7,647 nt of DNA from JBEEMU01 sp043778315 (GTDB lineage Bacteria > Bacteroidota > Bacteroidia > Chitinophagales > Saprospiraceae): positions 1 to 7,647 of the forward strand of contig JAYWGJ010000136.1 of NCBI GenBank assembly GCA_043778315.1. Reading direction: 5' to 3'. Below the pieces are notes generated by a model. It ran no database searches. It saw only the letters and a program-made list of their open reading frames with translations, and had not been told where the DNA came from. This document shows positions 1 to 5,786 of the stretch, one piece after another (within the stretch, counting starts at the first letter, position 1; each line of letters begins with the position of its first letter). The translations under genes and the position numbers were made by a program.

Positions 1-1264
1 CCTGAGCGACACGATGGAAGAGGGCAATATCGTTGCTTGGCTCAAAAAAGTGGGCGATAAAGTAGCCGTCGGCGAGGTACTCGCGGAGGTGGAAACCGAC
101 AAAGCGACGATGGAACTCGAGAGCTTTTACGAGGGCGAACTGCTGCATATCGGCGTTGCGTCGGGTGCAGTTCCTGTCGATTCTGTTATTGCCGTTATCG
201 GTGAAGTAGGCGAGAAATTTGACCCTGCATCGCTCAATGGCACTCCTGCAAAAGCGGCTGCGCCGAAAGCGGAGATAACGGCTGCACCAGCCGTACAAAA
301 AGCAGAAGTAGCTGTTAGTCAGCCAGTTATGGCGGCTGTTCCAATTGCAGTAGCACCTGTTGAAGCCGTACAGACACATGATACCGACCGCATATTAGCG
401 TCACCGCTAGCGCGGGCGATGGCAGCGCAAGCGGGCTTAGACATAGCCGCCGTGAAAGGCTCGGGCGACGAAGGCAGAATCATCAAACGCGATGTGGAAG
501 CCGCAATCACCGCACCTGCCGCTACACCTATTGCGGTAGCACAACCGACCGCAACCGCGCCGAAAGTAGCGGTAGCTGCTGCGGGCGACTACGAAGATAC
601 GCCTGTGTCCTCGATGCGCAAAGTGATAGCACGCCGCCTCAGCGAAAGTATGTTTAGCGCGCCACATTTTTACTTGACTATGGAGATAAACATGGGTAAA
701 GTGACCGATTGGCGTAAGCAGATGAATGAACTTTCGCCAACCAAAATCTCTTTTAACGACTTGGTACTCAAAGCGGCAGCGATGTCGTTGCGCGAACACG
801 CGGCTATAAATTCGTCCTGGTTCGGCGATTTTATCCGCCACAATAAATCGATAAATATGGGCGTAGCCGTCGCTATCGGCGAAGGACTTGTCGTTCCTGT
901 GGTGCGCAACGCAGATATGAAGTCGCTATCGCAAATCGCGAGCGAAGTACGCGACCTCGCTACCCGTGCCAAAGACCGCAAACTCGGCGCAGATGAAATG
1001 ACAGGTAATACCTTCACTATCAGCAACTTAGGTATGTTTGGTATAGAAGAGTTTACGGCTATCATCAATCCGCCAGATGCGTGTATATTAGCAATTGGTG
1101 CGATTATAGAAAAAGTGATTGCCGAAAACGGCGAAATGAAAATCGCGCCGATGATGAAAGTGACCCTTTCGTGCGACCACCGCGTAGTAGATGGCGCGTC
1201 GGGCGCGGCGTTTTTGCAGACGCTCAAAGGCAAATTGGAAGAGCCGATGCGTTTATTGGTGTAA
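1..1264 (+). CDS. pdhC: Dihydrolipoamide acetyltransferase, pyruvate dehydrogenase E2 (5' end missing)
   Basis: E2 core subunit of a 2-oxoacid dehydrogenase complex, most likely pyruvate dehydrogenase. It carries acetyl groups on lipoyl-lysine and transfers them to CoA in the cytoplasm. The gene is already open at the left edge: the first full codon is at base 2 and reads LSDTMEEG, the usual start of a lipoyl domain, so the ATG at 14 is internal and the real start lies outside. In the visible 420 residues I see a lipoyl domain (about 1-80, ETDKATME with the lipoylated Lys34, codon at 101), an Ala/Pro/Val-rich linker, a peripheral subunit-binding domain (about 131-167, ASPLARAMA...GRIIKRDV), a second linker, and the catalytic acyltransferase domain (about 201-420) with the active-site motif DHRVVDGA (His393, Asp397). 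Whether a second lipoyl domain lies upstream cannot be seen. Assignment to PDH rather than another 2-oxoacid complex comes from overall resemblance. Confidence 0.93.
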   Translation, partial: LSDTMEEGNIVAWLKKVGDKVAVGEVLAEVETDKATMELESFYEGELLHIGVASGAVPVDSVIAVIGEVGEKFDPASLNGTPAKAAAPKAEITAAPAVQKAEVAVSQPVMAAVPIAVAPVEAVQTHDTDRILASPLARAMAAQAGLDIAAVKGSGDEGRIIKRDVEAAITAPAATPIAVAQPTATAPKVAVAAAGDYEDTPVSSMRKVIARRLSESMFSAPHFYLTMEINMGKVTDWRKQMNELSPTKISFNDLVLKAAAMSLREHAAINSSWFGDFIRHNKSINMGVAVAIGEGLVVPVVRNADMKSLSQIASEVRDLATRAKDRKLGADEMTGNTFTISNLGMFGIEEFTAIINPPDACILAIGAIIEKVIAENGEMKIAPMMKVTLSCDHRVVDGASGAAFLQTLKGKLEEPMRLLV

Positions 1265-1289
1265 GGAAAGCGTCTAAAATAATCAGTAC

Positions 1290-1430
1290 CAATATTACTC
1301 GTCTTTTCAGCCAAGACTGCGTTAGATTATCCTTACAATGCGCTGCATTGCACGTCAAATCTGCCTTGTTTTGGCACAAAATACTTCGCAATATTTTGGC
1401 ACTACTTATTTTTTCTTCTTTCCGAAGTAT
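1290..1430. repeat. Possible degenerate dispersed repeat in the pdhC-thioesterase gap
   Basis: This part of the 263-bp gap is richer in GC than the usual spacers and is full of short symmetries. These are GTCTT/AAGAC (1301-1305/1313-1317), CAATGC-GCT-GCATTG (1336-1350), TTTTG-GCA-CAAAA (1369-1381), a directly repeated TTTTGGCAC (1369-1377 and 1394-1402), and ATACTTCG/CGAAGTAT (1381-1388/1423-1430). No plausible gene is present: the only reading frame through it overlaps the end of pdhC and has no coding character. It reminds me of non-coding repeats scattered in Bacteroidota genomes, but that is an impression from one copy and cannot be shown here. Confidence 0.25.
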
Positions 1431-1455
1431 AAATAAAAAGATTACATATCAACAA

Positions 1456-1496
1456 AAAAAGGTTTACAAATCTCTACGGAGTTTGTAAACCTTTTT
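1456..1496 (+). terminator. Strong intrinsic terminator with a UACG loop, downstream of pdhC
   Basis: AAAAAGGTTTACAAA (1456-1470) pairs perfectly with TTTGTAAACCTTTTT (1482-1496). Inside it, CTC (1472-1474) pairs with GAG (1479-1481) around a TACG tetraloop, with T1471 as a single bulge, giving an 18-bp stem closed by C(UACG)G. That loop belongs to the very stable UNCG family. The 3' side ends in a T run, as in Rho-independent terminators, and the A run on the 5' side makes it work on paper in either direction. It lies 192 bp after the pdhC stop and only 31 bp before the thioesterase ATG. Confidence 0.85.
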
Positions 1497-1527
1497 GGTA
1501 AAATTTCTATAAAAATCCCCCTAAAAA

Positions 1528-1944
1528 ATGTTGGTACATGAAACGACTTTGCGCGTGCGGTACGGCGAAACCGACCGCATGGGTTACGTTTATTATGGCA
1601 ATCACGCGCTTTACTTCGAGGTAGGACGCGGCGAGTTGCTTAGGCATATTGGCTATCCGTACAATATTATGGAGGCAGAAGGCGTGATATGTCCCGTAAC
1701 GGCTATCGACGTGCGCTACGTCCGCCCTGCACTCTACGAAGATTTATTAGTACTCAAAACTACTATACGCCAATTGCCTACGCAATACGTTGTATTTGAG
1801 ACAGAAATATATAATGAAAAGAATAAATTGATAAGTGCGGGCAAAGTCACTTTGGCTTTTGCGGACGCGCATACGCGCAAAAAATGCGACCCACCAGCGC
1901 GCCTGCTAGCTGCCTTAGCTCCTTATTTTGAGGCAGAAACTTAG
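1528..1944 (+). CDS. Acyl-CoA thioesterase, YbgC/4HBT hotdog family
   Basis: A 138-residue single-domain hotdog-fold protein of the 4-hydroxybenzoyl-CoA thioesterase (YbgC-like) family. Such enzymes hydrolyse acyl-CoA thioesters in the cytoplasm; the substrate cannot be read from sequence. The N-terminal signature RYGETDRMGYVYYGNHALYF contains the expected catalytic Asp16, followed by V21 and N25 in the family's characteristic D-x-x-G-x-V-x-x-x-N spacing. The RGELLR stretch that follows matches the helix with the ER/RxxxLR pattern of the family. Length is normal for YbgC-like proteins. The ATG at 1528 has no Shine-Dalgarno sequence and follows an A-rich stretch. The gene stands apart from tol-pal genes, unlike E. 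coli ybgC. It ends 20 bp from the converging membrane protein gene, with no obvious terminator between them. The start lies only 31 bp after a strong hairpin, so its promoter is unclear. Confidence 0.9.
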   Translation: MLVHETTLRVRYGETDRMGYVYYGNHALYFEVGRGELLRHIGYPYNIMEAEGVICPVTAIDVRYVRPALYEDLLVLKTTIRQLPTQYVVFETEIYNEKNKLISAGKVTLAFADAHTRKKCDPPARLLAALAPYFEAET

Positions 1945-1964
1945 GTAAAATTTATCCAAAAAAT

Positions 1965-2345
1965 CTAAATACCGCTGTCTAAGGGCGCGTCGTCGCCAGT
2001 GTATTTTGTGGTGCTAACGCCCTCGGCTTGCGTACCTTGCCACAGACGATAAATCACTATCGCACCCACAATCGAGCCTCTAAAACTGCCCATAGCAATA
2101 GTCGTCACGACAACCAAAAGCGTGACAACCAAGCCTATCCAAAGCGGCAATTTAGTGCCGCCTCGCGCCCACCAATACAAGCCCAAAAAAGTAGTCCCGC
2201 TTACAATTAAAGGAACAATTCTAGTGGTTAGGTCGTAATCTTTGGCAAAAATATACACTAATACACCTATTAAAACCTGTAATCCGCCGTACCAAAGTAA
2301 GGCAGCAAGTGCGTTTTTGAAGGCTTCATCTTGACTGTAATTCAT
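1965..2345 (-). CDS. Small four-helix inner-membrane protein, unknown function
   Basis: A 126-residue hydrophobic protein that I do not recognise. Hydropathy read by eye suggests four membrane segments: about 12-34 (LAALLWYGGLQVLIGVLVYIF in part), 41-59, 67-86 and a shorter one at 88-101. A short polar N-terminus (NYSQDEAFKN) and a soluble tail of about 24 residues flank them. There is no signal peptide or catalytic motif. The charged residues between helices (KDYD, ARGGTK) fit membrane loops. It starts 29 bp after the stop of the secreted DUF1571-like gene on the same strand, so the two are probably co-transcribed. This spacing is the only clue to function. The start ATG (2343-2345) has no Shine-Dalgarno sequence. 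Confidence 0.7.
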   Translation of the reverse strand: MNYSQDEAFKNALAALLWYGGLQVLIGVLVYIFAKDYDLTTRIVPLIVSGTTFLGLYWWARGGTKLPLWIGLVVTLLVVVTTIAMGSFRGSIVGAIVIYRLWQGTQAEGVSTTKYTGDDAPLDSGI

Positions 2346-2374
2346 AGTAACTATGGTTAAGAAAAGTTTTTTTG

Positions 2375-3220
2375 CTAAAAATGATAGGCTTTATTGCTAC
2401 TCGAAAAATCGTTTTCGGTGTAGGTTGGATTGACCACCAAGTTCAAAAACTCGTACCGTTCATACGCGCCTTTGTCGTCGTCCATTGCTTGATAGACAGG
2501 TAAATGCGTTTTTTTATCGATGTATAATACTAAGGTTTTTATAAACGCGTTCGGTATTTTGATTTTCGTACCTGCTTTTATAGTGCCAAAACCCGATAAA
2601 TTATTTTTTTCTTTAATTAGATGACTGCTCAACGAGCGTCCGCGCGCAAAAGTTTCGAGCGTCATCGTTTTTTCCATCGTATAATCAACCCAGCCGAAAG
2701 CGGGATTATTCATCACTATTTTATCACATTGATAGCCGTTCCAGGTCAGCGTGCCTTCGTGTTTGTAGAATTTATCAAAATCACTGCCCATCGCCACAAC
2801 GCCATTTTTCAAACTGCGCGCCAGCATATTAAAACCAATTTCATTGACGGTATAATGGTTTTTTTCGCGCATTTTGTCGCCGTAAGGACTCAAATTGATA
2901 GACACATACGGAAATCCGCCCGTGTTTATCAAGGCTTTACTCTCGTTTTGTCCTTTATTAAACAAAATTTCTAAGCCTTTGTTATCACCTGAAACGGTGT
3001 TTATATACACCGAAAACGGTGCTTCGCGATATTTTATTTCCGTTTCTACTACAATCATTTTGCCCGCTACGCGCTCCTGTTTATTCATTTTGAAGCGGAG
3101 CGACTGTACTTTCGCGCAAGCGACGAACATTTCATCTAAGATTTTACGGGTATTCGTTGTTTGCGAAAAAGCGAAAATCGGCAAAAATATTGCCGTGAAA
3201 ATAGCGAAGTAAGGTTTCAT
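2375..3220 (-). CDS. Secreted DUF1571-like protein
   Basis: A 281-residue exported protein. The N-terminus MKPYFAIFTAIFLPIFAFSQ is a clear Sec signal peptide with probable cleavage near AFS-Q (residues 17-20). No lipobox Cys is present, so a soluble periplasmic or surface location is likely. The body resembles the DUF1571 family of Bacteroidota: an early helix with LRFKMNKQERVAGK (41-54), then EIKYREAPFSVYI (61-73), KGLEILFNKGQNESKALI (81-98), and later YIDKKTHLPVY. That pattern recalls LolA-type half-barrels that bind hydrophobic ligands, but the fold link is inference and the function unknown. The frame stays open to a TTG at 3253, but that codon lies inside a -7 promoter box, so I chose the ATG at 3218-3220, which starts exactly at the signal peptide. 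It is probably the first gene of a unit with the small membrane protein. Confidence 0.8.
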   Translation of the reverse strand: MKPYFAIFTAIFLPIFAFSQTTNTRKILDEMFVACAKVQSLRFKMNKQERVAGKMIVVETEIKYREAPFSVYINTVSGDNKGLEILFNKGQNESKALINTGGFPYVSINLSPYGDKMREKNHYTVNEIGFNMLARSLKNGVVAMGSDFDKFYKHEGTLTWNGYQCDKIVMNNPAFGWVDYTMEKTMTLETFARGRSLSSHLIKEKNNLSGFGTIKAGTKIKIPNAFIKTLVLYIDKKTHLPVYQAMDDDKGAYERYEFLNLVVNPTYTENDFSSSNKAYHF

Positions 3221-3250
3221 ATTATAAATATAAATAATGAATTGTATAAA

Positions 3251-3283
3251 CAAAGGTAGAAAAATTATACAAAAGATTGTAAA
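3251..3283 (-). promoter_or_regulatory. Bacteroidota-type promoter for the DUF1571 gene
   Basis: Read on the minus strand, TACCTTTG (3258-3251) is an exact match to the TAnnTTTG -7 box of the Bacteroidota housekeeping sigma factor. The -33 region is weak, with only TTTA (3283-3280) about 21 bp upstream in place of TTTG. The predicted transcript start is near 3245, giving a leader of about 25 nt before the ATG at 3220. This supports the shorter start of the gene. Confidence 0.55.
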
Positions 3284-3309
3284 GAAAAAATATTTTCTCG
3301 TTTTTACAA
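3277..3309 (-). terminator. Weak AT-rich hairpin after the LysM gene
   Basis: TTGTAAA (3277-3283) pairs with TTTACAA (3303-3309), and GAAAA (3284-3288) pairs with TTTTC (3293-3297), leaving a 5-nt bulge. It lies just after the stop of the LysM gene (3318) in the direction of transcription and overlaps the upstream edge of the next promoter. The stem has few G-C pairs, so termination would be inefficient at best. Confidence 0.3.
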
Positions 3310-3317
3310 CAATAAGT

Positions 3318-4337
3318 TTATTTCAAATAACTCACCTCTATATGAAAACGGCAGTCTATCGCACCTAATGTTTTGGCGGTAAACGGCGAAAGTAGAATAT
3401 CAGGCATCGGCGAAACCGACTCGGGTATCCGACCTAAAATATTGACATAAATAGTACGCCGACTCATCGGATTATACACTTTCACGGTAGTTCCAGCAGG
3501 AATTGTGTTGTGCAAAGCAAAAAAACCAGCGTTCAGCCGCAACATAGAACGGTCTTTATTGTCCCAATATGCTACGCCTTTCTCGAGCGTTTCGCGGCGC
3601 AAAAACTTAGTTTTGAGGTACTGCATTTTGAGGCGTTCGCTACCAATCAAGGCTTTATACAAGGGCGAATTTGGGTCGATAACAGGGCGTGCAACCACTT
3701 TTGCGGTATCAGCCGAAGCGTCTAATTTGGGTACGCCCGATATAGCAATCCAACCGATGTGCAGCATTTTATTAGGCGAAACTGCATCAGTTTTTAAGCC
3801 GTTGCGGACGCGAATAGAGTCAGCAGGCACGTCCAAATACGTTTTAGCGACGCGAAATAAAGTCTCGTCCACTTTCACTTTATACAACACCCTTGTATAA
3901 TTTTTCCATGCGTAAGTCTTTGGTTTTAAACGTTCTATATGGTTTTTTGTAATTGGAATATAACAAAATTGTCCAGCCGCAGCAGCCGTACCTTTTGCCA
4001 TTGCAGGGTTAGCGGCTTGTATATTAGCTACCGAAACTTTATAAAATTCTGATAATTGAAATAATGTTTGTCCGCGTTTCAGGCGGTGCGCTAAATAGAG
4101 TTTACCCGTCGTTTTTGGCGGGTCGGTCGGTGTTGCGGTCAATAAAATGAGCGTATCGAATGGCGTAATGAGCGCGTTACCAAAAACCGATGGCGGCTTC
4201 GGGATAAACGACGACGGCGAAGCAGGCGCGGGCGGTCGCGGCGTTTTTGGTGTTATTAACTGCGAAAATGCTATATTTGCGCTGCAATTGAATAAAAATA
4301 AAAAAAATAAAATCCGTTGGATAGCTGTACAGCGCAT
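3318..4337 (-). CDS. Secreted LysM protein with degenerate RlpA-like C-terminal domain
   Basis: A 339-residue exported protein likely to bind peptidoglycan. MRCTAIQRILFFLFLFNCSA and the following NIAFSQ form a signal peptide (1-26). A Pro-rich linker (29-50) follows. Two LysM modules come next: 81-129 (HRLKRGQTLFQLSEFYKVSV...) and 151-199 (YKVKVDETLFRVAKTYLDVP...). The C-terminus (about 254-339) matches the double-psi beta-barrel of RlpA proteins: GVAYW, ALHNTIPAGTTVKVYNP, YVNILGRIPE, LSPFTAKTLGAID, FHIEVSY. By eye, the RlpA catalytic His is kept (His276 in ALHNTIP) but the Asp of the usual nDRGP motif is lost (LGRIP), so lytic activity is doubtful and a binding role is more likely. The frame is open up to a TTG at 4385, but that codon is part of the promoter box and would place 16 extra residues before the signal peptide, so I chose the ATG at 4335-4337. 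Confidence 0.83.
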   Translation of the reverse strand: MRCTAIQRILFFLFLFNCSANIAFSQLITPKTPRPPAPASPSSFIPKPPSVFGNALITPFDTLILLTATPTDPPKTTGKLYLAHRLKRGQTLFQLSEFYKVSVANIQAANPAMAKGTAAAAGQFCYIPITKNHIERLKPKTYAWKNYTRVLYKVKVDETLFRVAKTYLDVPADSIRVRNGLKTDAVSPNKMLHIGWIAISGVPKLDASADTAKVVARPVIDPNSPLYKALIGSERLKMQYLKTKFLRRETLEKGVAYWDNKDRSMLRLNAGFFALHNTIPAGTTVKVYNPMSRRTIYVNILGRIPESVSPMPDILLSPFTAKTLGAIDCRFHIEVSYLK

Positions 4338-4382
4338 TCGAATAGTAAAAATTGATGAATAAAAATTTAAGTTTTGAGATTG

Positions 4383-4414
4383 CAAAATTATAGTATTTTA
4401 TTCATATAAACAAT
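4383..4414 (-). promoter_or_regulatory. Bacteroidota-type promoter for the LysM gene
   Basis: On the minus strand TAATTTTG (4390-4383) matches the -7 box TAnnTTTG. TTG (4413-4411, in ATTG) lies 20 bp upstream, a good -33 element. Transcription would start near 4377, giving a leader of about 40 nt before the ATG at 4337. It lies in the 191-bp AT-rich divergent spacer with kdsB. I see no equally good promoter for kdsB, only TATATTTA (4504-4511), which misses the last base and has no well-spaced -33 element. Confidence 0.6.
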
Positions 4415-4528
4415 TTTTTGTTTTATAAAATTAAACCTATTCGTTGCAATAAAATCAATTTGTTTTATCTATTTAATTGCAAATCAATATATTATACATT
4501 AAATATATTTAAAATACTACACATTATT

Positions 4529-5320
4529 ATGAAAATAATTGGCATCATACCTGCGCGCTACGGCAGCACGCGGTTTCCAGGCAAACCCTTAGCGATGCTC
4601 GGCGAAAAAACGATGATACAGCGCGTATATGAACAGGCGTGCCGCGCCGATTGCCTCGCGGAGGTGATAGTAGCGACCGACGATGAGCGCATTGCGGCAG
4701 CCGTTCGCGGCTTCGGCGGAACGGTTGCGATGACCTCAACCGACTGCGCAAACGGTACAGAACGATGCGCCGAAGTACTCGCCAGTCTTCCTGCCGAATT
4801 AGCGCAAAGCATTGATATTGTGGTGAATATACAAGGCGATGAGCCGTTTATTCACCCCGAACAAATCGCGCAATTAGCCGATATTTTGGTGCAGGGCGAG
4901 CGGTTTGACATCGCTACATTGGTACGAAAAATCAGCAATTCGGAGCTTTTGTTTAATCCGAACTGCGTAAAAGCGGTCGTTGCCGAAAGCAAAAATACAA
5001 ACGGTAATCAAAGCGAAAATAAGTACGGCAGCGCGCTGTATTTTTCGCGACAGCCGCTTCCGTTTGTGCGCGGCGCGGACGCGAGCGATTGGCTGCAACA
5101 CGCCGATTTTTACCAACATATCGGTTTGTACGCCTACCGTGCGGCGCACCTTGCGCGCCTCGCCGCCCTCTCTCCTACTGCTTTGGAACGCGCCGAAAGT
5201 TTGGAGCAGTTGCGTTGGCTCGAGCATGGTTTCGCTATCGGAACGGCGGTGACTGCGCACGAAACGGTCGGTATCGACACGCCCGAAGACTTGATTGCGG
5301 CGTTGAAATTCTTAAAATAA
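4529..5320 (+). CDS. kdsB: 3-deoxy-manno-octulosonate cytidylyltransferase (CMP-Kdo synthetase)
   Basis: Activates Kdo with CTP to give CMP-Kdo and pyrophosphate, the donor used to build the inner core of lipopolysaccharide; cytoplasmic. The 263 residues are close to the usual length of about 250. Visible motifs are the nucleotide-binding start IIPARYGSTRFPGKPL (6-21, Arg10 and Lys19), VATDDERI (48-55), NGTERCAEV (75-83, normally S/GGTDR), VVNIQGDEPFI (98-108), SRQPLPFVRG (173-182), HIGLYAYR (197-204), LEQLRWLEHG (225-234) and GIDTPEDL (248-255). Asp104 and Asp250 correspond by eye to the Mg-binding aspartates. A loop at about 153-167 (ESKNTNGNQSENKYG) is a little longer than usual. The frame is open back to 4418, but the extension is Asn/Ile/Lys-rich translated spacer. 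The ATG at 4529 begins exactly where the family begins (MKIIGIIPAR). The gene is divergent from the LysM gene. Confidence 0.96.
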   Translation: MKIIGIIPARYGSTRFPGKPLAMLGEKTMIQRVYEQACRADCLAEVIVATDDERIAAAVRGFGGTVAMTSTDCANGTERCAEVLASLPAELAQSIDIVVNIQGDEPFIHPEQIAQLADILVQGERFDIATLVRKISNSELLFNPNCVKAVVAESKNTNGNQSENKYGSALYFSRQPLPFVRGADASDWLQHADFYQHIGLYAYRAAHLARLAALSPTALERAESLEQLRWLEHGFAIGTAVTAHETVGIDTPEDLIAALKFLK

Positions 5321-5335
5321 TTATATTTTAATTAT

Positions 5336-5363
5336 AAAAGAAAATATTGACGTAGTAAAAATA
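5336..5363. repeat. 28-bp direct repeat, left copy
   Basis: The 28 bases from AAAAGAAAATATTGACGTAG to the final AAAATA recur without a mismatch at 5676-5703, 340 bp away. The copy begins 15 bp after the kdsB stop. Homology stops sharply on both sides, so this is a discrete repeat and not a decayed longer duplication. It may be a target-site duplication or a recombination scar flanking the structured block between the two copies. Confidence 0.9.
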
Positions 5364-5675
5364 AAATGTTTTATTCCTCTTGTTCTTTTTTCTTGATAAA
5401 AAAGAACCGAAAAATCAAGACTTATTAGACTTGTCAGGCTACTCTTCGCATAAAAAGGGAACACAGCTCAAACTTCATGTGGCGAAATTGCCACATCTTC
5501 GAACAGTGCGCTGTTTATCACCTTTTTACGCTTCGTTCCCGCCGACAATTCTAATAGGTCAGTCACCCACCCCGAAGCTATCGACTTCATTATCATTTTC
5601 GAAAGACGATAACGCTTTAAATTTATTGCCCTGATACAACATGAATGTTACACAAGGCAAATAATGATAATCAAA
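5364..5675. repeat. Structured non-coding block between the 28-bp direct repeats (MITE-like or dispersed repeat)
   Basis: These 312 bp lie between two identical 28-bp repeats and are packed with inverted repeats. There is a perfect 10-bp hairpin GTTCTTTTTT-CTTGAT-AAAAAAGAAC (5382-5407) and an overlapping TCTTGAT/ATCAAGA pair (5391-5397/5414-5420). A long foldback is built from 5421-5435 with 5544-5558 (13 of 15 pairs) and 5448-5458 with 5521-5531 (10 of 11). Inner hairpins are ATGTGGC-GAAATT-GCCACAT (5477-5496) and AACAG-TGCG-CTGTT (5502-5515). A 9-bp pair ATTATCATT/AATGATAAT lies at 5589-5597/5663-5671. An open frame of 84 codons crosses it (5380-5634), but its content follows the repeats and it resembles no protein I know. 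The left segment resembles non-coding dispersed repeats I associate with Bacteroidota genomes; that is recollection, not proof. Confidence 0.5.
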
Positions 5676-5703
5676 AAAAGAAAATATTGACGTAGTAAAA
5701 ATA
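5676..5703. repeat. 28-bp direct repeat, right copy
   Basis: Identical to 5336-5363 over all 28 bases. It is followed by TCGC where the left copy continues AAAT. Together the two copies bound the hairpin-rich block. Joining the left flank to the right flank at the repeat would restore a short ordinary spacer between kdsB and the terminator at 5727-5760. Confidence 0.9.
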
Positions 5704-5726
5704 TCGCAAATTAAATAATTTTACAA

Positions 5727-5760
5727 AAAAAGCACACCTTATATATAAGGTGTGCTTTTT
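5727..5760 (-). terminator. Bidirectional palindromic terminator between kdsB and nrnA
   Basis: A perfect 34-bp palindrome: five A, then GCACACCTTATA and its mirror TATAAGGTGTGC, then five T, centred between 5743 and 5744. The stem is G/C-rich at its base, with an A/T-rich apex and T runs on both strands. It lies 27 bp after the nrnA stop and can also end kdsB transcripts coming from the left, which suits the convergent arrangement. Confidence 0.85.
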
Positions 5761-5780
5761 GCTAAACATTTTGCTAAACA
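5757..5780. repeat. 12-bp tandem duplication
   Basis: TTTTGCTAAACA occurs twice in a row without mismatch (5757-5768 and 5769-5780), between the terminator stem and the nrnA stop codon. The first copy shares its T run with the terminator. It is probably a replication-slippage duplication. Confidence 0.8.
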
Positions 5781-5786
5781 TCAGAA

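Noticed and set aside
437..1314. Minus-strand open frames of 134 and 214 codons across the pdhC gene
   Set aside because: They lie antisense to a clear dihydrolipoamide acetyltransferase frame with all motifs intact and show no recognisable domain.
1497..1953. GGTAAAATTT on both sides of the thioesterase gene (1497-1506 and 1944-1953) as insertion-site duplications
   Set aside because: It is a 10-base A/T-rich word, likely by chance in such spacers, and nothing else suggests the gene was inserted.
4440..4511. A promoter for kdsB around TATATTTA (4504-4511)
   Set aside because: The box misses the final G of TAnnTTTG and the nearest TTG is about 24 bp upstream, so it is not a convincing match.
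4418..4528. An upstream extension of kdsB by 37 codons
   Set aside because: The extension is low-complexity Asn/Ile/Lys/Tyr-rich translation of AT-rich spacer, and the protein family begins at the ATG at 4529.
5380..5634. An 84-codon plus-strand open frame in the kdsB-nrnA gap, starting MFFFLDKKEPKNQDLL
   Set aside because: It is translated from the inverted-repeat block, has no known domain, and its codons follow the repeat structure; it is more likely a chance frame through a non-coding repeat.
5336..5703. The 28-bp repeats as a CRISPR remnant
   Set aside because: There are only two copies with a 312-bp interval, far beyond spacer length, no repeat-spacer periodicity and no cas genes nearby.
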